From an uncultured Sphingorhabdus sp. (GTDB lineage Bacteria; Pseudomonadota; Alphaproteobacteria; Sphingomonadales; Sphingomonadaceae), in assembly GCA_937873665.1 (NCBI GenBank), contig CALMYW010000394.1:806001-870000 (forward strand): a stretch of 64,000 bases of DNA. Direction: 5' to 3'. The number at the start of each line of letters is the position of its first letter. The first letter of the stretch is position 1. The notes beneath the pieces are model-generated. The model did not search any database and was not told where the DNA came from. It worked only from the letters and a program-made list of their open reading frames with translations. The position numbers were made by a program, and so were the translations under genes. Of the stretch, positions 42,827-51,824 are shown one piece after another.

Positions 42827-44362
42827 ATGCGTTGGCTTGCCCCGTTCCTTGTCTTTTTGCTTCTCTCCTGTGGCGGAGGAAATACAGGAAAAGGCAGCGA
42901 AGGAGATGCCATTGTCCGGCTGATGGAAGCGGATTCCCGTGGACTTGATCCGCAATTGGTTTCCGATCTGGCCTCTACGCGCATTGCTGCCGACCTGTTC
43001 GAAGGGCTTACGCGTTTCGACGCAAAGGGAGAGGCCGAAGCCGGGTTGGCGCAAAGTTGGCAAACCAGCATGGATGGCCGCCTCTGGACGTTTCGCCTGC
43101 ATCCCGGCCTTCGTTTTTCCGACGGGCAACCGCTAACGGCAAAAGTGTTCGAGCAGGCATTCCGCCGCATTCAGGACAAGCGCAGCGGATCACCCCATGG
43201 GCCCCTTTTTGGCGTGATCGAAGCAATCAATGCCTCTGATGCGCAAACGGTCGTCGTTCGGCTCAAAACCCCATTCCCGCAACTACCCGCACTGCTGGCC
43301 CATCCAGCGATGGCGGCACTACCTTTTCACCGGATAGAGGCGGCGGGAGAACGATGGGCGGCCGAGCGACCTCTGGTAACAAGCGGGGCGTATCGATTGA
43401 CCGAATGGCGTTTGAGCCAGCAGCTCACCCTTGAAGCCAATCCGGAATGGCACGGCGGGACGCCCAGAACGCAACGCGTAATCTGGAAACCGATGGAAAA
43501 TCTGAACTCCGCCATGCGACTGGTGCTTGCTGGCGGTGCCGACATCGGCAGTGAATACACCCCTGCCCGATACCACTGGTTACGCGAGCATCATCGGGAT
43601 ATCGCCAGAAATGCGCCTTTCCTTGGCACCTATTATTTCGCCTTCAACACGAGAAAGCCGCCATTCGATGATGTCAGGGTGCGACAGGCGCTTTCGATGG
43701 CGATTGACCGCGAATGGATCGCCTCCAAGATGGTCGACGCCGGCAACCTGCCCGCCTGGGGCCTGCTGCCGCCGGGACTTGACGGGGGACAAAGCTTCAA
43801 GCCGGAATGGGCGACACTGTCGCAAAAAGCCCGCACGGAGCGCGCCCGGAAATTGTTGGGACAGGCTGGCTATGGCCGTGGTCATCCACTTCGGTTTGAA
43901 ATCCGCTTCAACAGTTCGACCGAGCATCGGCGCGCTGCCGTAGCGATGGCAACGATGTGGCGCGAACTTGGAGTAGAGGCCAAATTGCTCAACAGCGAAG
44001 CGAGCCTGCACTTCGACAGCCTGAAGCGCGCCGATTTCGAATTGGCGCGTTCAGGCTGGATTGCCGACTTGCCTGCACCCGAAAACTTCCTCGCGGTCCA
44101 TTTGAGCAATAGCGGCCCGCAAAATTATTCGGGCTATGCCAATCCAGACTATGATCGCGCCGTCGAGCTGGCCATGGCCGAACCTGATCCAAAGCGCCGT
44201 GCAGGGTTGATGCGCGAGGCGGAAAGGATATTGATAGCCGATATGCCAATCCTGCCACTATACTTCTACGCATCACGTTCGCTGGTAAGCCCGAAAGTCC
44301 GCGGTTGGCAGGATAATCCCGGCAATATCCACCCCAGCCGAACCCTGTGGAAAGTGCCATGA
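42827..44362 (+). CDS. Peptide ABC-transporter substrate-binding lipoprotein (SBP_bac_5)
   Basis: A 511-aa protein with a lipoprotein signal (FLVFLLLSCGGG, Cys at residue 15). The SBP family 5 pattern is clear: ADLFEGLTRFD, LAQSWQTSMDGRLWTFRLHP, RQALSMAIDREWI, and a C-terminal LPLYFYASRSLVSPKVRGW. Such proteins capture oligopeptides in the periplasm. It overlaps a second, related binding protein by four bases; no permease gene is seen beside them. It is the first core gene right of the element. Confidence 0.9.
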   Translation: MRWLAPFLVFLLLSCGGGNTGKGSEGDAIVRLMEADSRGLDPQLVSDLASTRIAADLFEGLTRFDAKGEAEAGLAQSWQTSMDGRLWTFRLHPGLRFSDGQPLTAKVFEQAFRRIQDKRSGSPHGPLFGVIEAINASDAQTVVVRLKTPFPQLPALLAHPAMAALPFHRIEAAGERWAAERPLVTSGAYRLTEWRLSQQLTLEANPEWHGGTPRTQRVIWKPMENLNSAMRLVLAGGADIGSEYTPARYHWLREHHRDIARNAPFLGTYYFAFNTRKPPFDDVRVRQALSMAIDREWIASKMVDAGNLPAWGLLPPGLDGGQSFKPEWATLSQKARTERARKLLGQAGYGRGHPLRFEIRFNSSTEHRRAAVAMATMWRELGVEAKLLNSEASLHFDSLKRADFELARSGWIADLPAPENFLAVHLSNSGPQNYSGYANPDYDRAVELAMAEPDPKRRAGLMREAERILIADMPILPLYFYASRSLVSPKVRGWQDNPGNIHPSRTLWKVP

Positions 44363-45807
44363 CGCGCACCTTTGCCATTTTGGGCGCGCTGCTAGCGTTG
44401 TCTGCCTGTTCGGGCGGTATCGACAACAACCGTCTGCGAGTGGATGTGATCGAAGACAGCCCACGGGAAATAGCGGTCGGGCGCATGCCGCTGTCACCAG
44501 CGTCTGCCTATTTGCGCAACGCAACAGCGCAGGGTCTTGTCGCCTTCGATTCCGAAGGTCGCGTCGTTCCGGCGCTGGCCTCACGTTGGATCGTCACTGA
44601 CGACGATAAGGGTTATATTTTCCGACTGCAAAAAACGCGGTGGAACAATGGGCGCGAAGTGCGTTCCGACGAAGTTGCCGCTGCGTTGAAGGTCAGAGTC
44701 GCCGAACTGAGTCGGTCACGCTTTGGCGATGAACTGGCAAAGATCGACAGGATCTTGCCGATGACAGGCAAGGTCGTCGAGATCCGGTTGAACGCACCTG
44801 TACCGAACCTGCTCGAACTGCTGGCACAGCCCGAATTTGGAATGATCCACAGGGCTAACGGCTCTGGCCCGATGATTGCCGAGCGGATTGCGGGAAATCT
44901 GCAATTGCGCAACAGAACCGATGAGATTGACGGCACGATAGCTCTCGATGAAAAGCGGGTCATCCTCGCGGCGCACTCACCTTCTCGGGCTTTGGCCCGC
45001 TTTGCAGTCGGGCAGAGTGACCTTATTTTGAACGGTCGTTTCGAACATCTTCCTCTGCTGACAGCGACGGAGGGCAATGAGGCAGGCACGCGGTTCGATG
45101 CCGTTCCCGGACTGTTTGGCCTTTTGGTAACGGGTGACGGGCCGTTCCTCTCCAATGTTGCCAATCGCGAGGCGATCGCCATGGCGATCGACCGGCCTCG
45201 TCTTTTGACCTCTTTTGGCATTACCGATTGGCGGGAGACTTTGACGCTGTCCCCGGAAGCCCTGACCAATCGCGAACAATTGCCACGCCCCGAATGGTCA
45301 AGCCAAAATGTTCAGGAGCGCAAAGCTAGCGCGCAATCGACCATCGCCGCGTGGGAGGGATCTAACGGCCCTGTTCGGACGCTGCGCCTTGCCATGCCAC
45401 GCGGCACGGGCAGCCGCATTCTCTTTGCACGCATTCGCAGTGATCTGGCCGCTATCGGACTTGAAGCGGAACGGGTAACCTATGCCCAGCCCGCCGATCT
45501 GGTCCTGATTGATCGCGTCGCCGACATATCAAGTCCGGGATGGTATTTGGACCAGATGTCTTGTCGGGCAACACCGATTTGCAGCGAGAAGGCCGACCAG
45601 CTGCTCGATGAAGCACGCACTGCCTTAACGCGCGAAGAACGTATTCGCTTGTGGGGGGAGGCCGAGCGCGAACTTATCGCTACCCGCAACTACATTCCCA
45701 TCGCCAATCCGGTTCGCTGGTCGCTGGTACGTGACGGCCTTTTGGGCTTTGCGCAGAACCCGCGCGGATGGCATCCCTTGCAATATCTGGGGCGCGACCC
45801 GACATAA
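44359..45807 (+). CDS. Second substrate-binding lipoprotein, SBP_bac_5-like
   Basis: ATG 44359 lies in the previous stop (ATGA). The 482-aa protein has a lipobox (LLALSACSGG). It shows LVAFDSEGRVVPALASRWIV, VANREAIAMAIDRPRLL and a C-terminal NYIPIANPVRWSLVRDGLL. It is more divergent than its neighbour. The two may bind related ligands or have lost a transport role. They are co-transcribed. Confidence 0.85.
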   Translation: MTRTFAILGALLALSACSGGIDNNRLRVDVIEDSPREIAVGRMPLSPASAYLRNATAQGLVAFDSEGRVVPALASRWIVTDDDKGYIFRLQKTRWNNGREVRSDEVAAALKVRVAELSRSRFGDELAKIDRILPMTGKVVEIRLNAPVPNLLELLAQPEFGMIHRANGSGPMIAERIAGNLQLRNRTDEIDGTIALDEKRVILAAHSPSRALARFAVGQSDLILNGRFEHLPLLTATEGNEAGTRFDAVPGLFGLLVTGDGPFLSNVANREAIAMAIDRPRLLTSFGITDWRETLTLSPEALTNREQLPRPEWSSQNVQERKASAQSTIAAWEGSNGPVRTLRLAMPRGTGSRILFARIRSDLAAIGLEAERVTYAQPADLVLIDRVADISSPGWYLDQMSCRATPICSEKADQLLDEARTALTREERIRLWGEAERELIATRNYIPIANPVRWSLVRDGLLGFAQNPRGWHPLQYLGRDPT

Positions 45808-45825
45808 GCGAAAGAAGGAGGCACC

Positions 45826-46248
45826 ATGCCCATTTCGCAGAACCAGTTTGAAGAGCTTGCCAAGACCTTGCCCGGTATGGGAACCGATCCGCATTCCGTG
45901 CGTCAGCGCGTGGAAGCGCTTGAGAAACTGCTCGAGCGCAGTTTTGTCATACCTGGCACCAAAATCCCATTCGGTCTGGATTCTGTCATCGGACTGGTCC
46001 CGGTTATTGGCGACCTGATTACCGCCGCCATGGGGGCTTATATGGTCTGGGAAGCGCGCAATCTGGGCATGTCAAAATGGCAATTGATGCGCATGTCCGC
46101 CAATATTGGAATTGATACCGCCTTAGGCGCTATTCCGCTTGTGGGTGACGCTTTTGATTTCATCTGGCGATCGAACAGCAAGAATCTGCGCATCATCCAC
46201 AAGCATCTCGACAAACATCATCCGGGCACGCGGATTATCGAGAGCTAG
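45826..46248 (+). CDS. DUF4112 family protein
   Basis: AAGGAGG precedes ATG 45826. The 140-aa protein has the family pattern PFGLDSVIGLVPVIGDLITA, MRMSANIGIDTALGAIPLVG and DAFDFIWRSN, with two short hydrophobic stretches that probably dip into the membrane. The function is unknown. It ends tail to tail with the RNase T2 gene, overlapping by four bases. Confidence 0.88.
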   Translation: MPISQNQFEELAKTLPGMGTDPHSVRQRVEALEKLLERSFVIPGTKIPFGLDSVIGLVPVIGDLITAAMGAYMVWEARNLGMSKWQLMRMSANIGIDTALGAIPLVGDAFDFIWRSNSKNLRIIHKHLDKHHPGTRIIES

Positions 46249-46985
46249 GTTCCCCGCCAGATCTTGATCTGCGCATTGTCCGCAGCACCGCGAACGAAGT
46301 TGGGGCAAGCGCGTGGCTTGAATTTTTTATCGAGGCAAATGTGTACCTCTTCGAGCCAGCCTCTCCGGTTGGTTTTGACCTTGATCGCCTGGTCCGAAAG
46401 CCCGTCATTGTTGAGTGCAAATTCCTCGGTAAGGCGGGCAACCGTCAAATTGCCCTCCTTTTCACCTTGCCGGGACAGACGCTCCATATCGGGAAATTCC
46501 ATCGCATCGAACAACAACCGCGCGGCACCAAAATAGGTTTCCGGCTTTCGCGCCATGCAGGTGCCATGTTTGGCCCACTCGTGCTGGAGCAACTGGACCG
46601 AAGGTGTCATGCAGATGTTCTGCGCCACCATTTTGCGCGACAATAACTCCGCCTTGCGACACCATTGAGGGTAGTTGGGTCCCTTAGCCTCCGGCCAAAG
46701 CCCATGGAGCACGAAGCCGAATTCGCCCATCGTCCTACCACATTGCAGCGCATCGTCAGGGTTCTTCTCCCGCCCACGGCAATGTTCACGGCTCCAGCTG
46801 AGTGCCAGGATATAGCCGTCGACAGCTGTACGCCGTATCTCGCCTGGCTTGGCAATTTCCGGCACCGGACGGGGAAGGCTTGCAGGTGGGCGGCACTGCC
46901 AAGCCTGCGCGAGCGCCGGTTCATGCGGCGTAGACGTAGCAAGCAATGCGAGCGCCGGCAGCGCCAGCGCGAACCTAGACCACAT
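46245..46985 (-). CDS. Ribonuclease T2 family protein
   Basis: A 246-aa secreted RNase with a signal peptide ending near ALAQA. Both active-site segments are intact: FVLHGLWPE with His94, and HEWAKHGTC with His135, Glu136, Lys139 and His140. Several cysteines can form the usual disulfides. It cleaves RNA non-specifically in the periplasm or outside. It overlaps the end of nadC by 11 bases. Confidence 0.92.
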   Translation of the reverse strand: MWSRFALALPALALLATSTPHEPALAQAWQCRPPASLPRPVPEIAKPGEIRRTAVDGYILALSWSREHCRGREKNPDDALQCGRTMGEFGFVLHGLWPEAKGPNYPQWCRKAELLSRKMVAQNICMTPSVQLLQHEWAKHGTCMARKPETYFGAARLLFDAMEFPDMERLSRQGEKEGNLTVARLTEEFALNNDGLSDQAIKVKTNRRGWLEEVHICLDKKFKPRACPNFVRGAADNAQIKIWRGT

Positions 46986-47826
46986 CGAAATCCAGCCCGA
47001 TATCGGCAGCGGGTGCGCTCTGCGTCAGGCGGCCTACCGAGATATAGGTTACCCCGGTTTCGGCCTTGGCGCGGATGGTTTCTAGCGTGACGCCGCCGCT
47101 CGCTTCGGTAGGCACACGACCGTCAACTAGCTTTACCGCCGCTTTCAATTGCTCAACATCCATATTGTCGAGCAACAAATGTGTCGCACCTGCCTCGAGC
47201 CCCGGCTCAATCTGCTCGATCCGGTCGACCTCCAGGATGATGCGTTCAACGCCATGATCCTTGGCACGCCGCACGGCTTCGGCGACACCGCCTGCTACCG
47301 CGACATGGTTATCCTTGATCATAGCAGCATCCCAAAGCCCCATGCGATGGTTGGTGGCACCACCCATCCGCGTTGCATATTTTTCGAGGACACGCAGGCC
47401 CGGAATGGTCTTGCGCGTGTCGAGCAGCGTGCAACCCGTGTCCCGGATCGCCATCACATAGCGTCGCGTCATTGTCGCTATGCCGGACAGATGCTGCACG
47501 GTGTTGAGTGCAGAACGCTCCGCCGTCAGCATCGCCCGCGCCTTGCCGCGGATACGCATCAAGTCTGTTCCAGCCTCAACGCCATGGCCTTCATGCGCGA
47601 GCACCTCTAGCTCTATGTCGGGATCGAGATGGCGGAAAAAGGCCGCCGCTATCGGAAGCCCCGCCACAACAATCGGGTCGCGGCTGTCCATTACTCCTGC
47701 AAAGCGCAGATCAGCTGGGATCACGCTTTCCGAGGTGACGTCGCGCCCCGTCGGACCAAGGTCTTCGGCGAGTGTGGCGCGCACGAAATCGTCAAGATCA
47801 AAGCCGGGAAGATTGAACGCCATCAT
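46975..47826 (-). CDS. nadC: Nicotinate-nucleotide pyrophosphorylase (carboxylating)
   Basis: This 283-aa enzyme turns quinolinate and PRPP into nicotinate mononucleotide in NAD synthesis. The start ATG 47826 overlaps the stop of the thioesterase gene (ATGA); the next codon is also ATG. Visible motifs: EDLGPTGRDVTSE, RSALNTVQHLSGIATMTRRY, DTRKTIPGLRVLEKYA, and ASGGVTLETI near the end. nadA lies at 50.7 kb on the same strand. Confidence 0.96.
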   Translation of the reverse strand: MMAFNLPGFDLDDFVRATLAEDLGPTGRDVTSESVIPADLRFAGVMDSRDPIVVAGLPIAAAFFRHLDPDIELEVLAHEGHGVEAGTDLMRIRGKARAMLTAERSALNTVQHLSGIATMTRRYVMAIRDTGCTLLDTRKTIPGLRVLEKYATRMGGATNHRMGLWDAAMIKDNHVAVAGGVAEAVRRAKDHGVERIILEVDRIEQIEPGLEAGATHLLLDNMDVEQLKAAVKLVDGRVPTEASGGVTLETIRAKAETGVTYISVGRLTQSAPAADIGLDFDVV

Positions 47827-48269
47827 TTCTCTCCTCGCTCGGGCAACTTGTTGATTGTTCCCTGTGCCGCTGCGCACAATTTTTCAACGCCATCGATCAC
47901 GCAATAAACCTCGCAACGGGCAACCGATTGGGTCGAGCCGCCGCTGATAGCGGTCGCGCGCGCGATCAGTTTCTCGGCAACCGCCGGGCGGATATAGTTG
48001 ATTTTCATTTCGCCGGTTACGATCGCCGTACCCGCCAGTTTGGCGGCGCCCGCAAATGTCAGGGCGTTATCCGCCATATAGGCAACCACGCCGCCATGCA
48101 CGAAACCGTGCTGCTGCCGAATTTTGTCGCTTATTTCGAGCTCGAGTTCGACCCCATCCGCGCTCCATTTGGAAAGTCGGGTCCCGATCAGCGCGCTGAA
48201 TGGCTGACTAGCGAGAGCAGCCTGGCCGCGCGCCAGCATCGACATGCTCATATCTGCAATTTCTGTCAT
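47823..48269 (-). CDS. PaaI-family thioesterase (hotdog fold)
   Basis: A 148-aa hotdog protein. GFVHGGVVAYMADNALTFAG is the catalytic HGG..A..AD segment of PaaI/YbaW-like acyl-CoA thioesterases, and INYIRPAVAEKLIARATAI forms the following strands. The substrate is not known. It is coupled to nadC. Confidence 0.88.
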   Translation of the reverse strand: MTEIADMSMSMLARGQAALASQPFSALIGTRLSKWSADGVELELEISDKIRQQHGFVHGGVVAYMADNALTFAGAAKLAGTAIVTGEMKINYIRPAVAEKLIARATAISGGSTQSVARCEVYCVIDGVEKLCAAAQGTINKLPERGEK

Positions 48270-48314
48270 GATCGCAGCTAGACCGAAGTCGACGCCGTGG
48301 AAAAGCGGAATCTA

Positions 48315-48674
48315 CTACAATCTGCCTTTTTTCGCCAACGCTTCACGCGCCAGTTCGACCAGCCAAGACGGTGCACTCACCCCCGGATCGTCGGGCAGGC
48401 AGATTAAGGCGATTGTACTGCCTTCGTCATATTCGGCCCATTTGCCGATACTGACCGAAGCAGCACGCCGATATTCGCGCCCGTCGGGGCCGGTGTAGGT
48501 AAAAGCCGGTCTTCGACTTCCCGACATTTCGGCACTTCCGGCGCGGAATTTATGCACAATGCGTCCCGTGACCGGCATTCCACGCCGTGCCAGCTCACCA
48601 AATTGTCGACCGCGCCAGACGCCAAAGCCGACAAAGGCTGCAACCAGAAGCAGGACAGGAACAATCCAAGTCAT
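48315..48674 (-). CDS. DUF3592 family membrane protein
   Basis: The start is ATG 48674 (MTWIVPVLLLVAAFVGFGVW), giving 119 aa. One N-terminal membrane helix is followed by a small beta domain (GMPVTGRIVHKF, AFTYTGPDGREYR, YDEGSTIALICLPDDPG), the DUF3592 pattern. The function is unknown. Confidence 0.8.
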   Translation of the reverse strand: MTWIVPVLLLVAAFVGFGVWRGRQFGELARRGMPVTGRIVHKFRAGSAEMSGSRRPAFTYTGPDGREYRRAASVSIGKWAEYDEGSTIALICLPDDPGVSAPSWLVELAREALAKKGRL

Positions 48675-48708
48675 GCGCTGACCATAGTCCCGATTTGTGC
48701 AAAGAAAA

Positions 48709-48734
48709 GGGGCGGCCACCTCTATAGCCGCCCC
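48709..48734 (-). terminator. Intrinsic terminator of the OmpA-family gene
   Basis: GGGGCGGC (48709-48716) pairs with GCCGCCCC (48727-48734). On the minus strand the stem is followed by TTTTCTTTGC. It lies 23 bases after the stop at 48758. Confidence 0.8.
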
Positions 48735-48757
48735 TCATTGTCATTATCGCGATTGCC

Positions 48758-49801
48758 TTACTGGACAGTCACCTCAACCCGGCGCGCCGCGGTGTTGTCA
48801 CCCGACGTATCGGTCGTATCGCTAGGCTTGACCAGTTCGATGGCCGTCGCCGGAATGCCGACAGCTTCCAACGCCTTGCCAACGCCCTGCGCCCGCTTTT
48901 TCGAGATTTCCGCGTTTACGGCTGCATTGCCAGTCGGATCGTTATATCCTGAAACCGCCAGCTTCGCCGTCGGATTTGCATCGATATAAGCCTTCACCTT
49001 TGCGGCTGCTGCTGCGAGGTCATTGGTGACATCCGATTTGCCACTGTCGAAATAGACCGTCAGCTTGGGTTTGCCATCGACATCCGCAGCGACCACACCC
49101 GCGCCTTCCGGAATGGCGGCGGTTGCCGTTGCATCGCCGGCTGCGGCATCGGCAGCTTCACCACCGGTTGCTTCGGTCGTCATCCCGTCATCCGCCGGAG
49201 CAGTTGCCTCCGGCGAGCAACTGCGCATCAGGAAGAAGAGCAGCAGGGCGAGCAAAGCCGCGAGCAAAAGCCATTTGAGCCAGCCGAGGCCACCACCAGT
49301 GTCTTCATCCTCATAACTCGATGCCGCATAGGCAGGTGCGGCTGCAGCAGGCGCTGGTTCAGGGGCAGGAGTCGGGGTCGCAACAACCGGTTCCGCTGCA
49401 GCAGCTGTAGCCGCTGTTCCCGCCACCGCAGCTGCGCCCAGTCCGGCTGCGGCAGCAAGCGGCGCGGCGGATGCATTGGTCCCGCCAAAGACGCTGAGAA
49501 GGCCGAAATGTTCGGCAAGGAGGTAATACACCGTGACGCGGTTCTTCGTCCGGTCTTCCTTCATTCGTTCGCCTACCGCAGCAATCGCACCGTCGAGCTC
49601 GGCATCGCTATTGGTAAGGCCGAGCTTTTTCTTCAGATAGTTTTCGCGAACACGGTCGGTTTCTTTGGCGTCCGAAAATGCCACCAGCGAACTGTCACGA
49701 TTCTGGAGCGCAATGCCGCAATATCGCACAATCGCCTTCACCACAGTCTCGTCGGCATCCGCGACATATTTGCGGACATCTGCCAGCCAATCTTCAGCCA
49801 T
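48758..49801 (-). CDS. DUF2853-OmpA fusion protein
   Basis: A 347-aa protein with an unusual order. Residues 1-105 are a DUF2853 domain (DWLADVRKYVADADETVVKA, IVRYCGIALQNRDSSLVAFS, KNRVTVYYLLAEHFG). An alanine/proline-rich linker follows, then one membrane helix (WLKWLLLAALLALLLFFLM) and an OmpA-like peptidoglycan-binding domain from about residue 240 (VYFDSGKSDVTND, VSGYNDPTGN, NAEISKKRAQGVGKAL). The N-terminus is probably cytoplasmic and the OmpA domain periplasmic, so it may link cell wall and cytoplasm. Confidence 0.88.
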   Translation of the reverse strand: MAEDWLADVRKYVADADETVVKAIVRYCGIALQNRDSSLVAFSDAKETDRVRENYLKKKLGLTNSDAELDGAIAAVGERMKEDRTKNRVTVYYLLAEHFGLLSVFGGTNASAAPLAAAAGLGAAAVAGTAATAAAAEPVVATPTPAPEPAPAAAAPAYAASSYEDEDTGGGLGWLKWLLLAALLALLLFFLMRSCSPEATAPADDGMTTEATGGEAADAAAGDATATAAIPEGAGVVAADVDGKPKLTVYFDSGKSDVTNDLAAAAAKVKAYIDANPTAKLAVSGYNDPTGNAAVNAEISKKRAQGVGKALEAVGIPATAIELVKPSDTTDTSGDNTAARRVEVTVQ

Positions 49802-50011
49802 AAACGCTTCCTTTCATGCCTTGTGCTGCATGTTTGCAGCACGGTTTTAGCCCTGTATGGCCCAATGCCACACCCCAGGTATCTAAAGAGCGCGAAGCCT
49901 ATTTGGCTGGAGCTGCAACGCAAGCTGACTTCAGTTACGCGACTCCAAATTTGCAAGATTATACAATGATTTTTGAGCAGATGCGAATCAAGTCTACACC
50001 CTTGGTTCGGG

Positions 50012-50692
50012 CTATGAAGCGCTCCACCCTTTGGCCTTGATCCAGGTATCGACCGCTTCGACCGGATCACCGTCCTTGCTACCCGGAATGGCAAGGATGA
50101 ACTTGCCGTCAGGGCGGATTAGATGCACCTCGTCATAGGCTCCTTCTTCGGGATTCTTCGGATAAAGATGCCGCTGCACCAGCAAATAGCCCCGATAGGG
50201 CCCGGTCCGCACCAGCGCGTGGATCGAACCATCGACGACATATTTCTCCGCGCCGGTCTTCACATTAATCTGGTGGATTGCAGCGGAGGTGACCCAAGCC
50301 TCGGACTCGACATAGACGAAACCGCCATTCAGCGAGAAAACCGGATTCCACAGCGCCGCCATATTAGCCTTGCGGTCGTCTGCCGGGCGCGGCTTGAACA
50401 GGATGCGCGCTTTCCCTGTTGGCCCGTCGGCGATCCACAATTGCGTGCGCGTGTCATCATAGGCCGGTGTGCCCTCCACCAACACTTCGATGAACGCCAC
50501 TGTGCGATAATCGGGCGCCAAGGCGGCTTGTTTGAACTTGCCCGTAGCGCTCAGCCGGGTGGGACGGCCCTCCCCGTTATAATAGAGGAGTTGCCCTTCG
50601 TCGGTGATCGAGACGTCGGGTTGGTTGGCGAAAGATGGGGCAGTCAACGCCAGCCCGACCAAGCCCAGCGCAATATGCAGCCACTGCCTCAT
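50012..50692 (-). CDS. Periplasmic protein of unknown function (226 aa)
   Basis: ATG 50692 overlaps the nadA stop (ATGA). A signal peptide (MRQWLHIALGLVGLALTAPSFA) is followed by beta-rich repeats that look like blades of a propeller (GQLLYYNGEGRPTRLSATGK, DYRTVAFIEVLVEG, TQLWIADGPTGKARIL, GGFVYVESEAW). That pattern resembles TolB/DPP-IV N-terminal propellers but is short. The function is unknown. Confidence 0.75.
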   Translation of the reverse strand: MRQWLHIALGLVGLALTAPSFANQPDVSITDEGQLLYYNGEGRPTRLSATGKFKQAALAPDYRTVAFIEVLVEGTPAYDDTRTQLWIADGPTGKARILFKPRPADDRKANMAALWNPVFSLNGGFVYVESEAWVTSAAIHQINVKTGAEKYVVDGSIHALVRTGPYRGYLLVQRHLYPKNPEEGAYDEVHLIRPDGKFILAIPGSKDGDPVEAVDTWIKAKGWSAS

Positions 50693-51699
50693 GGATTGGG
50701 CGTCGCAAGATCCTTGCGCCCCAAATCGCCCTGCCCGACCGTTTTCGAGGCCATTTCGAGCATCCGGTCGAGGCTCTTCTTGGCCGCCAGCCGGACGCCT
50801 TCGTCCAGCTCGATCTGCGGCTGCAGGTCGCGCAGGGCGAGGTACAGTTTTTCGAGGGTATTCAGCGCCATATAGGGGCAGATATTGCACGCGCAGTTGC
50901 CGTCGGCGCCCGGCGCACCGATGAAGTTCTTCTCCGGCAGCGCCTTTTGCATCTGGTGGATGATGTGCGGCTCGGTTGCGATGATCACGGTATCACCGGG
51001 CACTTCCTTGGCATATTTCAAAATGCCGCTGGTCGAGCCAACATAATCGGCGTGATCGATGATATGCGGCGGACATTCCGGGTGCGCTGCAACGGGAGCG
51101 CCGGGATATTGCGCCTTGAGCTTGAGCAACTCGGTTTCGCTGAAAGCCTCATGTACTATACACACACCGGGCCAAAGCAGCATTTCGCGTCCGAACTTTC
51201 GACTGAGATAGCCGCCCAGGTGCCGGTCCGGGCCGAAGATGATTTTCTGTTCCTTAGGAATCTGCGCCAGAATGGTTTCGGCGCTGCTGCTGGTGACGAT
51301 GATGTCGGACAGCGCCTTCACCTCGGCCGAGCAGTTGATGTAAGTGAGCGCGATATGATCTGGATGGGCGTCGCGGAAGGCTTTGAACCGGCCCGGCGGG
51401 CAGGCATCCTCCAGACTGCAACCGGCCGCCATATCGGGAAGTATCACTGTCTTTTGCGGTGAAAGTATCTTCGCGGTCTCGGCCATGAACTTCACCCCGC
51501 AAAAGGCGATGACATCGGCATCGGTTTCCGCCGCGCGGCGCGACAACTCAAGACTATCGCCCACGAAATCGGCCAGATCCTGAATCTCGGGCTTCTGATA
51601 ATAGTGCGCGAGGATGACGGCGTTGCGTTCCTTCTTCAGCCGGTTGATTTCGGCGAGCAAGTCAAGGCCGGAAAGGTTTTCACGGACGGGGGCGTTCAT
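50689..51699 (-). CDS. nadA: Quinolinate synthase A
   Basis: A 336-aa [4Fe-4S] enzyme that condenses iminoaspartate with dihydroxyacetone phosphate to quinolinate. Motifs: AVILAHYYQKPEIQDLADFV, FCGVKFMAETAKIL, DMAAGCSLEDACPP, and NCACNICPYMALNTLEKL near the C-terminus with the last cluster cysteine. nadC lies 3 kb away on the same strand; no nadB is in the window. Confidence 0.97.
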   Translation of the reverse strand: MNAPVRENLSGLDLLAEINRLKKERNAVILAHYYQKPEIQDLADFVGDSLELSRRAAETDADVIAFCGVKFMAETAKILSPQKTVILPDMAAGCSLEDACPPGRFKAFRDAHPDHIALTYINCSAEVKALSDIIVTSSSAETILAQIPKEQKIIFGPDRHLGGYLSRKFGREMLLWPGVCIVHEAFSETELLKLKAQYPGAPVAAHPECPPHIIDHADYVGSTSGILKYAKEVPGDTVIIATEPHIIHQMQKALPEKNFIGAPGADGNCACNICPYMALNTLEKLYLALRDLQPQIELDEGVRLAAKKSLDRMLEMASKTVGQGDLGRKDLATPNP

Positions 51700-51720
51700 T
51701 AATCGATACTCCGAATCTTC

Positions 51721-51806
51721 ACCGTAGCGCTTAGCTTGTCGAAGGGCGCTTCTCGGCTGCAGAGCTACCCTGTGAGACGTGCTTCGACAAGCTCAGCACT
51801 GCGGTT
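51721..51806. repeat. Dispersed inverted repeat, copy 1
   Basis: ACCGTAGCGCTTAGCTTGTC begins an arm whose partner GCTTCGACAAGCTCAGCACT ends the copy. Copies 2 and 3 lie at 56557-56625 and 61379-61462. It lies between nadA and the DUF4230 gene and can fold into a long hairpin. Confidence 0.75.
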
Positions 51807-51824
51807 TTTATGATATTTGAATTT

